Positions 1 to 12,635 of a stretch of 64,000 bases of DNA are shown in pieces. Source of the stretch: Hoplostethus atlanticus (Eukaryota; Chordata; Actinopteri; Trachichthyiformes; Trachichthyidae); assembly GCA_034670405.1 (NCBI GenBank), contig JAXDDX010000016.1:578501-642500 (forward strand). The letters are read 5' to 3'. Position 1 is the first letter of the stretch; each line of letters starts with the position of its first letter. The notes beneath the pieces were generated by a model. The model worked only from the letters and a program-made list of their open reading frames with translations. It was not told the DNA's origin and made no database searches. The translations under genes were made by a program, and so were the position numbers.

Positions 1-1358
1 GGTTCCGCTGTGTTCTTCAGTGACTGCCGGTTTCACACACCCGCCACTGAGCTCAAGACACTACGCCCCACAGCCATGAGGAGGAAATGAGAGCGAGGGA
101 GGGAGGGAGGGAGCGAGGGAGAGAGGGAGGGAGGGGAGTGAAATGTGACAGACTGAGTGAGTGTCAGTGACGGAGGTCGAGCATATGGATCGAGAAAGTG
201 AGCGAGCGTGTGAGTGAGCAATAGGCAGATTGTTTTCTATGTAAATGTTGTTCCACATGCAATAAAGCTGTCACGCTGCGACTCCGTTGCCTCCAAATAT
301 GTATCTCTCTAGAGACACCAGCTTGTGTGTTCATCACTCTACGTTGCCGGTCCAACCTGTGTAAATGAATACATTTTATTCCATCTTCCCCCTTCCCCGC
401 CTCCTCCTCCTCCTCCTCTTCCTCTTTGCTAGCTCTCATTCTTTCTCTTTTTCTCTCTGGGGTGTCCTTGCTGTTTTTGTAAACATAATTGAAGAGTTTT
501 TTTTGCCCCCCCGCCTCCAAAATGAGCATATTAATATCGTCCTCAGTATCATTTCTATTTGCCTCGTCAAATTCATTTATTTTCCTCTGCGTCCATTTAA
601 TTGAACCCGTTTAAAAAAAAACATAATTAGCATTTAAATCTCTTTCCTACAGTCTCTTAACCCTCACTATATCCCTTGCTCCCCTCTCTCTCTTTCTCTC
701 TCGTACTCTAGCCGGCTCTACATGTCTCAGTCGCTAAGGCAACCAATGCTTTTTTCTCACTTGCTCTCTATATCTCCCCCTTTCTCTCTGTCTCCCTCTC
801 TCATTCCCTCTCTCCACTGCCAGAGGTAGGCATGATAACTGATATGTGTCGCCGTGCGTGTTTGTGTCTGTCTCTGTCTGTCTGTCTGTCTGTCTGGCTC
901 TTAAGTGACATTTCTGTGGCATTTAGACAGTAGTTGTATGTAGGAAGTTATTTCTCTGCTAAAGTGCCATATGGAATAATGTCTCCGTGCATGATGCCTT
1001 TAATGATGATAAATGTGTTGTGCACAGGTGTGTGTGTGAGTGTGCACTGTTTGTGTAAATGTGTGTGTGTGTGAGAGAAAGTAAAACAGACACTGAGTGT
1101 GTGCATGCCAGATGTGCATAGTGTATAAACATGTGGCGTATAATTGAGTGTTAGATTTTAATACCCAGAGGAGTCTGGGGATGTTTTTGTATAAAAAGCT
1201 GGGAGAGAGGAGGGTAATCTGCCAATACCATTGCTGGTGTCTATGTTTACATGTTGTTTATCTGCCAACATAAAAGCTGGACCCTCCCCCTTTCTCTCTC
1301 TCTCTTTCTCTCTCCCTCTCTCTTTCTCTCTCTCTCTCCCCTCTGTCTTATCTTCCAG
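1..1358. other. Upstream flank or first intron of PIANP, no coding seen
   Basis: I see no supported exon here. The stretch holds purine and pyrimidine low-complexity tracts (GAGG-rich at 79-137, CT-rich at 1285-1340) and scattered TG repeats. The CT tract at its right end runs into the 3' splice site at 1356-1358, so at least the last part is an intron whose upstream leader exon was not identified and may lie to the left of the window. Confidence 0.5.
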
Positions 1359-1404
1359 AGAGAGATGAACGGAGGAGTGGAGTCTCAGTGAACAGAACGA
1401 AGCG
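1359..1404 (+). promoter_or_regulatory. PIANP 5' leader with a short upstream ORF
   Basis: The leader exon starts after the acceptor CAG at 1356-1358. It contains an ATG at 1365 that opens an eight-codon reading frame closed by TGA at 1389-1391, 13 bases before the main ATG at 1405. Short upstream frames of this type usually lower translation of the main frame; that effect is inferred here. Confidence 0.6.
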
Positions 1405-4400
1405 ATGGAGAGATGGTAAGATGGGTAGTATCAGAGGTGAAGGAGGGATGTGTGGGGGCAGAAGCAGAGGATGACATTCTGACTGATTACTGGCATGGGA
1501 CAAGTGTGTGCTGCAGGGCGCCAGTGGACAATGTATTTTCAGTGTTAACTTCTCTGTCTCTCCCTCCTTAACTCTCTTCCAGCTCCATCTCTTCTGTCAC
1601 ACGACTGACTGCCCTCCGCTGCCTCTTCTCTCTCCTCCTGGTTGCTCTGGTGACACGACCCTCCACCTGTAACCGCGACGACAGTGAGGGCGAGGGGCAT
1701 GTGGATTCCCTGTCGGTCCAGCTGTCCGTCACAGCCCAGGTCACACCCACCCCTCTCTGGGCAGTGGTCTGGGGCCCCACGCAGCCCTTGGAGGATGAGA
1801 CGTATCACTTCCTGTCCAGCCAGGAAAGTGACCCCCCGCACCAGCATGGGCACCAGCAGGCAGTCAGCACCACCACGGCCGAGGTCTGGCCTTATCCTGA
1901 AGGCATGGCAGGTAGCACCCAGCCCCAGGAGGAGTCACCGCTGAAGGCCAGGGACCAGGAGGGAGTGGAAGATGTAGGGACGGAGGCAGAGGAGACAGAG
2001 CCAGTGGAAGGTGGGCATCAGGGGCGTGAAGGAAGGATTTCTAAATAAAGGTGGTCACAAGCTGCAGTCCATGTGAACACACACATACCAGGAGCGCTCC
2101 AGGGAATTAGCTGTCATCAGGGAGAGGCTGACACCCCGCTGTGTGTAGCTGGCTGTGTCTGTGGCGGAGAATGCTTAATAAAGTTCTCGTCACGCGCGGG
2201 GAGAAATCGGCTGCTGTCACACATCAAGATGTGGGATGGATGACGTAATTGGATCGGTGTTAAAGTTGGAAGCCCAACTCTCACACATCCAATTTCATGT
2301 TCAACTGGCTCCATTGATTGCTTGTTTGTTCTGGATGCAATTACACATGATAATGGTCTGAGATTAGTAACTGTGTGTGTGTGTGTGTGTGTGTTACAGT
2401 GGACCCTCAGTTCTACGTCACAGTGACCATCTCCTCGCTGCTCATCCTGACTGCAGTCATCATAACAGCCAAACTCTGGTAGGAACCTAAACTCTCTCCT
2501 CTATAGGAGTGTGTATGTGATCATACGAGTGTGGAGCAGGCATGGTGTGTGTGTAGATGGTCATACGAGTGTGGAGCAGGCATGGTGTGTGTAGATGGTC
2601 ATACGAGTGTGGAGCAGGCATGGTGTGTGTAGATGGTCATACGAGTGTGGAGCAGGCATGGTGTGTGTAGATGGTCATACGTGTGTGGAGCAGGCATGGT
2701 GTGTGTAGATGGTCATACAAGTGTGGAGCAGGCATGGTGTGTGTAGATGGTCATACGAGTGTGGAGCAGGCATGGTGTGTGTGTAGATGGTCATACGTGT
2801 GTGGAGCAGGCGTGTGTGTAGATGGTCATACGAGTGTGGAGCAGGCATGGTGTGTGTAGATGGTCATACGAGTGTGGAGCAGGCATGGTGTGTGTAGATG
2901 GTCATACGTGTGCGGAGCAGGCATGGTGTGTGTGTAGATGGTCATATGAGTGTGGAGCAGGCATGGTGTGTGTGTAGATGGTCATATGAGTGTGAGGCGG
3001 CTGAGAAAGTGCATGCTCAGCAAACCTTCCCTGGATAAAACAATACAGTATACCTCTGCATGTTTTGGACACATTGCCCTCAGCAGGAACTGGATAGGAA
3101 AGAGTGTAAAAGTGCTTCCTCTTGAGGACGTATTGCTGGTTCTCCTGATGAAAAGAGTGAGGTTATGGTTATCGTCTGGGCGTCTTGCAGGATTAGTGAC
3201 GATGAGAATTTGATTGTTTGAGTTACAAATGTGTGTGTGTGTGTCTGTCTCATTGTCTGTGCGACTGTTATTCATGCTTATTTCCAAGCAAACTGGGTGT
3301 AAGTATTCTCCCCAAAGTGTGCGTAGAGTAATTGCTTACTAATGTCTTTATTAACAACACTTGGGTTCCTGAGAGTCACAGTTGGCATCGCTTTGCCATT
3401 TAGTACCATTAGAGTTGCAATGATTAAACATTCACTATAACCATTAGGAAAGGGAGAGACTGCCAAACAGATCTGTTCCCTTACATGCTTGCAGGACGTG
3501 AGCAATAACATGGCTCCACCCGTGTCAATGTGCTCTAATAGCACCCCGGCTATTAAACCTTTTGGAGCATGTAAACACCGGGCCGGAGTTATCTTCAGGT
3601 GATGTTGCCTGTCCTTGTAAGATGTGCCTGGCACACATGGCCATTAGCTGGAAATGGAGACGCATCTATGTGATGGAGTGGAGCACTTCCACGCTTTGCT
3701 GATCAAACCAATAATACCTTGTTTATTTGACCATGGGGACTCACTCTCCTCCCTCCCCTCTTTCCCATCACTCCCCTCTTTCTCTCTCTTCCTCCTCCCG
3801 CGTTTACACTCTTACTCTCCTCCACTCAGTTTTCTTATCTCTTCATATTACCAGCCTTTCTCTTGTACTAATACTTTATTTCATTGCCTGACTCTGTATA
3901 ATTTGGTCTCCTTCATATCCCCTTTTCATACTCTCTCTTAATCTCAATTTTGCTCAGGCTCCTATATGTCCACATTATCTCCCTCACACACACACACTCT
4001 CTCTATATCTCCCTCCTCCCACGTGGGCTTCTTTTCTCTTCGCCTCCAAAGGTTTTCTTTTTCTTTCTCCAATGAATGTGCCAGTGTTTTCCTCATTCTT
4101 GAGGTGCTTTTGTTTACTCTGGTACCGTCACAGCCTCGCTGTAACACCGCCGTCTTTAACGTCGCTGTTCTTCTCTTATCTCCCTCGCCAGTCTACTATC
4201 TCCCCCAGCGCCGCCAGTCCGGCTACAGATCCACAGATAATCCTCCAGCTTGCCGTGAGCTGATACACGATAAGCCCCCTCTCTCTGTCCCCGAGACCGG
4301 CCTTAACTGTTGTTTCGATAACTTCCATCAGCCCCCCGTGCTGGCGGACCCCGATTTGACGTTAAAAAGTGAGGACTGCAGGGATTCAGCGACAGCGCGG

Positions 4401-4649
4401 CAGCCCCTCTGTGTGGTTGGCACATGCTCCCATGTCATAAATGTGTAAATAATGCCATGTGTCGCACCGAGAGAGAGTGCTGTGAAATGAATGGGAGCGG
4501 GTGCAGATGGACTGAAATGATAGCCTATAGTGGAAATTGGCTACAATCCAGTTCATTGTGATTACACTGTAGAGGAGCAGCATATGTGCTCAGTGAATTT
4601 CCCAGCCCTAAAATCATCAGCCTAGCGAATGTTATCATTTGTGCCAGTG

Positions 4650-4688
<39 letters not shown>

Positions 4689-5102
4689 CGGGAGGAAAGG
4701 GAGTCAGGCAGCCAGGTGCTAGTGAGGGAACATGAGGGTGAAGGCAGGCAGGCCATTACTGCTGAGAGTGCGGCTCGGCTTTGTTGTGCCTCTTAAGTAT
4801 TTTGAAGAGCCTGGTGCACGCGACGCTGCTGTGCCACCAGCTCACCTCACGCGCCTGGTTGAAATAATGCTGTGCGATCCCAGCAACGTGGTGTCACCCT
4901 TCTGCCCATTTCTCCGCCTTGTCGTCGTCCACCCTCCACCTCCCATAGCTCTTTCACACGCCCCAGTTTCTCCCCCCTGCCTCCCCCCTCTGACAGAGTT
5001 TCTAATGAGTCCAGTGAGTGCACTAATTCTCTCGCGGTGCCAGCGTAATGTATTTGCCGACGATAAATGTCTCGGTCCTTCTTGATGTTCCCTGACTTTG
5101 TT

Positions 5103-5164
<62 letters not shown>

Positions 5165-5327
5165 CCTCTCGCTTTCTGTCTTTCTTCTGCTATTCCTCTT
5201 TCCATCTCTCTCTACCTCTACCCCCTTGGCTTTGCCTCTCTCAATTATCCCTCTCTATCATCTCTCTCTCTCCTCCCCTATATATCTCTCTCTATATATT
5301 TCTATCTCTCCCCCTCTATCATCCCTT

Positions 5328-5367
<40 letters not shown>

Positions 5368-6486
5368 TCTGTCTATCTCTTCCTATAACCCTCTCTCTTT
5401 GATTCTGCCTCTCTCCCACTCTATTTCTGTCCCCCAACCTTTCTGTCTCTGTCTTTATCTCTCCCCCTATCCCTACCTTTCTCTCTCCTGTCTTTCTATC
5501 TGTATCTCTCTTTGTCTCCTTTCCTGTCTGTCTCTCTGTCTCTCTTTCTTGTCCCTCTTCCTTTCTCTCCCACTCTTTCTACCCGTCTCTCCCCATCTCT
5601 CTGCCCTCTCTTCCTTTCTCCCTCTCCTTCTCTTTATCTGTCTCTCTATCCCCCTCTCCCAGTTACGATCGCAGCTGTTCCCAGCATCCGCCCCCGCTTT
5701 CCCGTGGCGTGGCCCCCCCTCTTTCTCTCGCCCTCCCTCGTTCCCTCGCATCGGAGGACAGCCGGCAGACACTGCACAGCACCCCCTCCTTCACCGACAG
5801 GGAGAGGTAATGAGTCGCCTCACCAACTCTGCACAGTATGCCAAGAGTTCGTGTATGAGTCTAAGGTGTGTGTATGACTCTCTGTGCACCACTGGATTTA
5901 AGTTTGTTTGTGTGTATGTGTGTGTGTGTGTGTGTGTGTTTGTAGTCTGTGTGTGTGTGTGTGTGCGTGCGTGCGAGTGTGAACCAGCCTATTACCTCCG
6001 TTGTTGTGTCCTCGGCGAGCATGTACATGGAGTATAATTGGATAGTAGTGCTATTCTCTGTGGAGTGTGCAGGCCTGGAGTGTTGGTGCTGCTGTAAAGA
6101 TGTATCGGTGTTTTTAAAACTTCCTCTCCAGATGAGTCATCGTGGGCCTGTGAAAGGAGCCCAAGCGCCATCCATGAAATGATGCTTTTATGGGAGGGTA
6201 TTTAAAGTTAATCTCAATCAGGATGATTATAGGGCTGTACTTCTCCTTCTCATTTCCTCCCCCCCCCCCCTTCCCACCTCCTCCTCTTCCTCCTCCTCCT
6301 TCCATCTCTTTCCCGCTCCGCCCTCTCAATCCCCAGTGATGTAGCTTTCCGTTTGCGTCTACGCCACTTTTGCTGCTTCAGGCCTCTCTGCTCCACTTCT
6401 CCTCCATCCCTCTTGTCTTTCCTGCCTTCTCCACTTCCGCCAGTCTCCGCTCACATCAAGACTCCCAAAATTCCTGTGCCCTCCCC

Positions 6487-6532
<46 letters not shown>

Positions 6533-6595
6533 GTCTCTCTCTCTCTCTGTCTGTGTCTCTCGCTGTGTGCCAGGATTCCTGTTGTGAACCTCTGA
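1405..6595 (+). CDS. pianp: PILR alpha-associated neural protein
   Basis: Type I membrane protein of neurons. In mammals PIANP is known as a PILR-alpha ligand and as a binder of the sushi domain of the GABA-B receptor subunit GB1a. Five coding exons are read: 1405-1415, 1583-2010, 2400-2478, 5663-5806 and 6574-6595, all with GT-AG borders and consistent phases, giving 227 residues (human 282). Residues 11-27 form a hydrophobic signal sequence. Residues 63-70 read WAVVWGPT, close to the human WAIVWGPT. The membrane exon begins VDPQFYVTVTIS, as in the human protein, and spans about residues 151-172. The tail begins CYDRS and ends IPVVNL, matching human CWDRS and IPLVNL. The last exon codes for only seven residues and the stop. 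The ectodomain between these anchors is poorly conserved. Start chosen because ATG 1405 joins in frame to the signal sequence. Confidence 0.93.
2519..2996 (+). repeat. Minisatellite in PIANP intron 3, unit about 38-40 bp
   Basis: About 12 tandem copies of a unit containing ATGGTCATACGAGTGTGGAG followed by CAGGCATGGTGTGTGTAG. Units differ by single bases and by a GT insertion. The array begins about 40 bases after the 5' splice site at 2479. Open frames across it are a by-product of the repetition. Confidence 0.95.
2997..5662. other. Rest of PIANP intron 3
   Basis: About 2.7 kb of intron. No exon is supported. It contains TG repeats (4650-4686), a strongly pyrimidine-rich right half and the TC tracts listed separately, the last of which forms the polypyrimidine tract before the exon at 5663. 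Confidence 0.6.
5103..5163 (+). repeat. (TC)n microsatellite
   Basis: About 30 uninterrupted TC units inside PIANP intron 3; further CT-rich sequence continues to 5660, including another TC run at 5333-5384. Serine-leucine open frames over this area are artefacts of the repeat. Confidence 0.95.
5807..6573. other. PIANP intron 4 with TG and TC tracts
   Basis: Intron between the long tail exon and the seven-residue last exon. It contains TG repeats at 5918-5964 and a TC run at 6488-6523 close to the 3' splice site at 6571-6573. No exon is seen. Confidence 0.6.
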
Positions 6596-8165
6596 GGGTG
6601 ACTGTTTTTCTGTACGATAAACATTTCTACGGGGCCTGAGGAGGAACATCATCATGACCGGAGGGTGCGCCCGCGGAGCCGTTTTATTTTCTCTGAGACT
6701 GTGAAATGAATTCAGGGATCCCAGGTATCCAGCAATCACAAAGCTCCTCGGCTTCCCTGAGGTGTAAAAAAAGCCAAACTCATCTTCCTGCTGCTCGCTC
6801 CCTCCTTCCTTCCTCTGTGCTCGGTGTAAATTCCTTTTATGTGGCTCTGTGTCACTGTAGCCCACTCTCTGTTTTCTATCCGCCATATTGCCCCGAGCTC
6901 TGCCCAGCTCACCAACCGCTTTGCGCTTTTACCTGCCATGACTAATTCACAAACAAGCAGCCTAACAGCCATGCAACATCCTATTACCCCTGAGACGCCC
7001 TACCTGAGCTTCCCTGACTGTTTTCAATGATTCAATTGCACATCTGTAGCTGTTCCATATAAATTTCTCATCCAGCACAGACTGTTCTTTGATGAAATGA
7101 CAGTGAAATAAAACCATTTTGGTTTAGGCTTGTGTTTGGTTTGTAAATGGTTAAAAAGCCATTCTCAGCATCTATAAGACTGAAGGGGGTATTTCACAAA
7201 GCTGTTTGGCAGGGATGTAGCCAGCAGGCAATGTGTTTAACATGTCACGCTCCAAAAACTGCTGTTTATTCCCCGCTTTGGGCGCCTGAAATGCAAATAG
7301 TGTGGCTTTTCCTCTGCAATGTGTTGAGGAGTCTGTTTTTGTTTCAGCGTTTTCTTCATCATTTTTCTCTTAATTATCTGGCTGATGTTCACTGTTTGTT
7401 TTGCCTTTGTGAGCATCCTTTGTTCAGTGCAGAGGTGTGTTAAGCATAAAGTACTTCCAGAGGTGGAGGGTGGAGATAAAACACCCTGTGCACAGAGCCT
7501 GAATGGGTAGAACAGGCATTCCTGTTAAAATCAATATTCTTGAAAGTTCATTTGGATGGCTGCCATTGTTTTTTTTAAACAAAAATGTTATCATGGAAAT
7601 AAGCACTGATAAACTGCATGAGTGATTAAAGAGGTGATGAGCTACCATGGCGAGGCATTGTTTCACTGGACTGTCTGGTTGTGTTGGTCTCACACGTCGT
7701 CCAGAAAATGAAACTATGCCCATTTCCTTGATATCATTATCAATCATAGTATAACTGCAGTCTGAGCACCAAAGGAAATTGCCTTGGTACATCAAGGAGC
7801 ACCATTTTTAACTCTCCGGTGACTCTGCATGTATACAGTGAGAAAATATGTATCAGAGTTGAATTTCCTTAAAATCCATTATTTATAAATATATCTCTTA
7901 TCTGTCAGTGAGTGATATCTTCCAGAATCTTTCAAAGCTAAATTTCTGTTTGTGTTTTGCAACTCTTTGACTTTTTTAAGCCGCTTTGAGATATGACCCC
8001 CCCCCAACACACATATTTCAACTACAGATGTAGCGCTGGTGGATCATGCGTGGCTCGTGCAGTACTCCAGTAATCCAGTGTCTTGTGATTTTTAGTAGCA
8101 TTGTTGTAGACTTGTGGTCTTTCTATACCATGGAAGTTCAATAAAGGCTCAACACTGGTGTTTTA
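6596..8165 (+). other. pianp: PIANP 3' UTR with poly(A) signal
   Basis: Follows the stop codon at 6593-6595. The first AATAAA in a good context is at 8140-8145, with GT-rich sequence from about 8158, so the transcript probably ends near 8160. No long open frame or splice pattern suggests another gene inside. Confidence 0.55.
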
Positions 8166-9590
8166 GCTTCGTGTCCCTCTGTTTATTTCTGTACATGTTG
8201 ACTGGATTGCCCCGGGAAGGATAAAGTTTACACTGTGCATTTTAATAACTACCCTTGTGTCCTAATCCCCTTTTCCCTGAGGTGAACATTAGTCCACCGC
8301 CCTGCATTGATTTTCATCATTGGCTTGGCATTAAAATGTAATGCATATGCCAATTGTGTTTTGAAACCAGTGAAGAGCGGCTGAAAAGGGACGAAGAATA
8401 AGGATGCCGCTTCTATGTGATGCCTTCCCTCATCTCCTTACCTCATATGGCTTCGCTTCGCTTCTCGTTTCAAAACTAGAACAGGATGCTAAGAAAGAAT
8501 TTCCTCCGTGTAGTTTTTCATACAAATGTCAATAGAATCAAGGAGAGAACGAGAGCGAGGAGAAATGCTACTCGAGTATATTGAGATTCTCCACCACCGC
8601 TGCTCTGCTAGTGTTTTCATCTCCTCTGGGCATTTTACTGATCAATCAAAGTAATTGATTGGCTGGAGTCCATTCGGAAGTTTTAACGACCTGTCTAGTT
8701 ATGAGACACAAACCAGCAGACGCTGCAGCAATCCATAACCACGGTGGGCAAGTTAGGCACGCAAACACTGTTGTGCATGCAGAGTCATTACTCAGGTGCT
8801 CACATCTAATAAACACACACACTCACCTCCCCCTTTCTCTCTCTCTGTATTACACACACACACACACACACACAGTATCCCTATTTCACACACAAACACA
8901 TTCAGAGGTGTACAGCTGTTAGAATTCACAGCTCCCATCTGTTAACAACGAAGCAAACTGAACCACTGAAGCTCAATCACACTGACTGAAATTAACACCA
9001 CTATTTATAGAGGGGAGGGAGGGACAGATGACGGGGGTGGGGGGGGTGTAGAGCAATGATGTAAGGTTAAATAGAATAGGATCATATTTACCCTGCCTCT
9101 CAAGGCTTGTCTTTCATTCTGGCCGTTGTTGCTGGTGAGTTAATTGCCACCATTAACGTCATGCAGGAATGAAAGCAAGACTTTAGAGAAAACAGACAGA
9201 ATGAAAGAGAGAGATGGACAGGGCAGGCGTGATAAAGACAATTTTGAGCGTGTGATGGAGGTACAAAGGAGGATGGCAGGCAATTTCGACAGGCAATTTT
9301 GACATTGAAATAGAAGCTCTGGGCGAAACATACTGATATAAAATATGAATGCACTGTGTGTGTGTGTGTGTATGTGTATGTAACCATGCTGGTTGAGCAC
9401 AGGGGAAGCCTCAGCTCTATAATACATTAGTCTCTTTGGGGAGATGCCCTAATTAATGGCTTGACCTCCTAACGGGTAGCCCCCTTCTGCGAGTTAACAT
9501 TTAGCAGTGCACCCTCCAGAGATGCACTTTGAAGTGCACTTAATAAAAGGAAGTGACAGTGACATTAATGAGACAGTCAAGATAAGTACA
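8166..9590. other. Intergenic spacer between convergent PIANP and COPS7A
   Basis: No exon is supported on either strand. CA repeats lie at 8853-8872 and TG repeats at 9355-9370. Confidence 0.5.
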
Positions 9591-10184
9591 CAGCTTCATT
9601 TTATTTCCCGACAATTTATATCCCGATTTTATACATGTCTTAACTCAGCAGAGACAAAAAACAACAACAAAGTAACATAAAAGTAATCTAAACCAAAAGA
9701 TAAGTCTTTAAAACAACAGAGATACACACACACATACGCATCAAATACACTGATCTTGTTTCACTGCTTTTGTCTTCACCCTGCCTGGTCCAAGACAACT
9801 GATTCCTGCAGCAGACTGCCTGTTTGCTGTACTTTTCTGTCTTCCTGTGTACACATGTTAAAAGGGGTGTGCATATACACAGAACTGAGACAGTCTGCCT
9901 GTCAGGGTACTAACAACTGTATGAATGGGTGTCACACCCGTGATTCCCATCAGCCAGTGTGTGTATTTCTGAATCCATCTGGGTGAGATTATGAGAGGAA
10001 GTGATGACGAGAAAGTTCCCATGAAGCGTCTTGATTTTGCTGTCTGTATGGCCAGTGGGTGTACTGAGGGTGTCCATGAACATTGGTCACATTATCAGTT
10101 TTCGTATCCTTTTGTCCAACATGTCCAAATGTCCGTTAACCAGTGAGTGTATCCATCAGTGATGGTGTCTCCAGGTCTCGGTCT
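9591..10184 (-). other. cops7a: COPS7A 3' UTR with poly(A) signal
   Basis: Lies downstream of the stop codon at 10185-10187 on the minus strand. AATAAA (seen as TTTATT on the plus strand) is at 9600-9605, giving a 3' UTR of about 590 bases. Confidence 0.5.
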
Positions 10185-11117
10185 TCAGTTGGACTTAGAC
10201 CAGATCTTCCCACTGCCGCGCAGCCTGAGGGGGAAAATGACCCATAGAAAACCCTGAATTAGTACTTTATTAGCACAAAGCTGTGCAAGAAATGGCAACA
10301 GGCCATTTTCTTTTGCTATCAAACATAATCCCCTGAATCCCTTGGAGAGATAAACAGATGGATATTTACTTTAACATTAATCGACATAATACATTTACGA
10401 CATAACAGTAGATGTGTTCTGGCTTATAGAAAGAGTTGCAACTGTAGTGATTTTTAAACCACTGAACTTGAACAGTGACTTATTGAAATAATGAATAACT
10501 AGTTCATCTGTTACTTCTGTTTATTTTATACATGCCCTTCTGAACCAAAACATTACTGTTGCAAATTGGGTGTGAAATGTATTTATGTATTTATTTATAG
10601 GGTAATGGACCATTTGTGCAAAATTAAAGAGAACCTATTTCTAATAATAACTATTGCACTTTAAATATCTTTATCCAGACATGGTGTACAAAACTAATTT
10701 TAATTTGAGGGTCGAGGTTAAGCTATCATTCATTTGGATTTCAAAACATTAAGTGGATATTGAAGTGCAGTGTTGAGTGATGAGGATTATAGGCCTCAAT
10801 GCTTCATCAAAACGTGTCAGTCAGCCCGAAAATTATCATTGCTTTCTATTTAGCAAGAACAACAAAAACAGCCAGACAACCAAAGCATCTCATCAGATCA
10901 CCAGAAGGGGAAACAGTTCTTTCAGGAAGAAAGCGCCCCGGCATTTGTGTATCCAATGACATTTTCCAAATCCAGGACAGACGTGAAATTAGCAATTGGT
11001 AATTGGGCCGGATGGAGGCGGAATAGAAAGAGAGTCCTTGATAGCAGGGTTAGAGTACCACTGCAAAACACTGTGCATATCTGATAATGAAGCTACTTCA
11101 TGCAGGCACAGACCCGC

Positions 11118-11162
<45 letters not shown>

Positions 11163-12297
11163 AACCACTTATGCCGGCAGCTGGCTTTTTAATGTTTATT
11201 GAAATAAACGGAAACATACTGATTCTCTGTTGAATTAACATTGCTCTCAAAAAGAGCATTGGACTAAATGGCTTTGATTCAGTGTTTGAAGCCCAGTCTT
11301 TATACTGATGTGGTTAATACACACATGCAGCTTTTTGTTCCAATTTTGTACAGGAATAAATAGCATTTCTTGCTTCATGACACCCTTGACAAACTGATTT
11401 AGTGAGTTTAGTGAAATTACAACGATCAATGAAACATTACGCAATGTGTAGTTTCAGCAAATTAATCTGCTTAGCCAAACATGTTGATAGTTCCTAAAAT
11501 GTAGGGCAAAGCTTTATAAAAAAAAGATTTCTGCTTACGTAGTGATCTTTCTTGCTTTCTCCTTTTTTTATTGTGCGTGGTATCTGTTGTATAAAAGCAG
11601 CTCTTTTGATTACGGGTACTTTGGTGATGCTGACAATACCTGGCTGCACATCACCCATAATCACAGTAAAGAAAAAGTTGATGTCGCGTTACTTACCCTT
11701 TCACCTTTGAACTTTTTTTGCCTGGTTGTCGCGGTTCCTGAGACGAGGCAGGATCTCGTGGCTCCGCCGGCTGGTCTGCATCCTGATTGGAAGCAGCTCC
11801 AGCAGGGGCGGGGCCAGATGATGGAGAGGCAGAGCTGGCCTTTAACGTTTTCTGTAGGTTTGAAACCTGAGGGAAAGGTGAGGTAAGGAAAGAGAAAAGA
11901 GGAGGGGTGAGTTTAAACTGTAGTTAGACAAGAAGCGGAAAAAGGCAATACGCAGTTAGGAAGAATCCAAACTACCACAAGAAGAAGCCTAAGGAGGAGT
12001 ACTGAGGAGAGAGAAGTCACAGTGCATCAAGTATTTACTCTTGTTGCGAACAGTGGGCCGAAGGACTGACCTCTGTTTCCACTTGAACTTTGACCTTCAG
12101 CTGGCTCTCTCTGTATTGATTTGCTCTTGACACCTGCTCCTCTATTCCACACAGCACTGCCTCACACCCCGTGCACCTAGGAGAAAGAGAAAAACATGGA
12201 GGGAGGTAGGAGATGGGTTGGGAAAACAGAAGTAGACCATTATTCAGACGCAAAACTGACCCAAGTGTCACTCACACTCTCTCACACACACACACAC

Positions 12298-12351
<54 letters not shown>

Positions 12352-12599
12352 CGGCCGAGAGGGGCTACTGACCACTCCTGCAGTGTGTTGACTATGTTAG
12401 GGAGCTCGTTGGGGCCGAGGTCGCGACCCACGCTGCAGTCCACTTCCACCTGCTGGTTCCTTTGGTCCAGCTTGCCCTGGATGATATCACAGTAGACTGC
12501 GTCGATCAGCAGGTCCTCCAGCTCCCGCACATTCTTCAGCTCAAGCTGCTGCAGGAGCAGTGAGTATGGCAGGCACTGAGCAAACACACACACACGCAC

Positions 12600-12635
<36 letters not shown>

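Noticed and set aside
2519..2996. A CRISPR-like or protein-coding tandem array
   Set aside because: There are no unique spacers between the units, the host is a vertebrate, and the open frame exists only because the unit happens to lack stops. It is a minisatellite.
5067..5402. Plus-strand open frames rich in Ser-Leu repeats
   Set aside because: They are translations of TC microsatellites inside PIANP intron 3.
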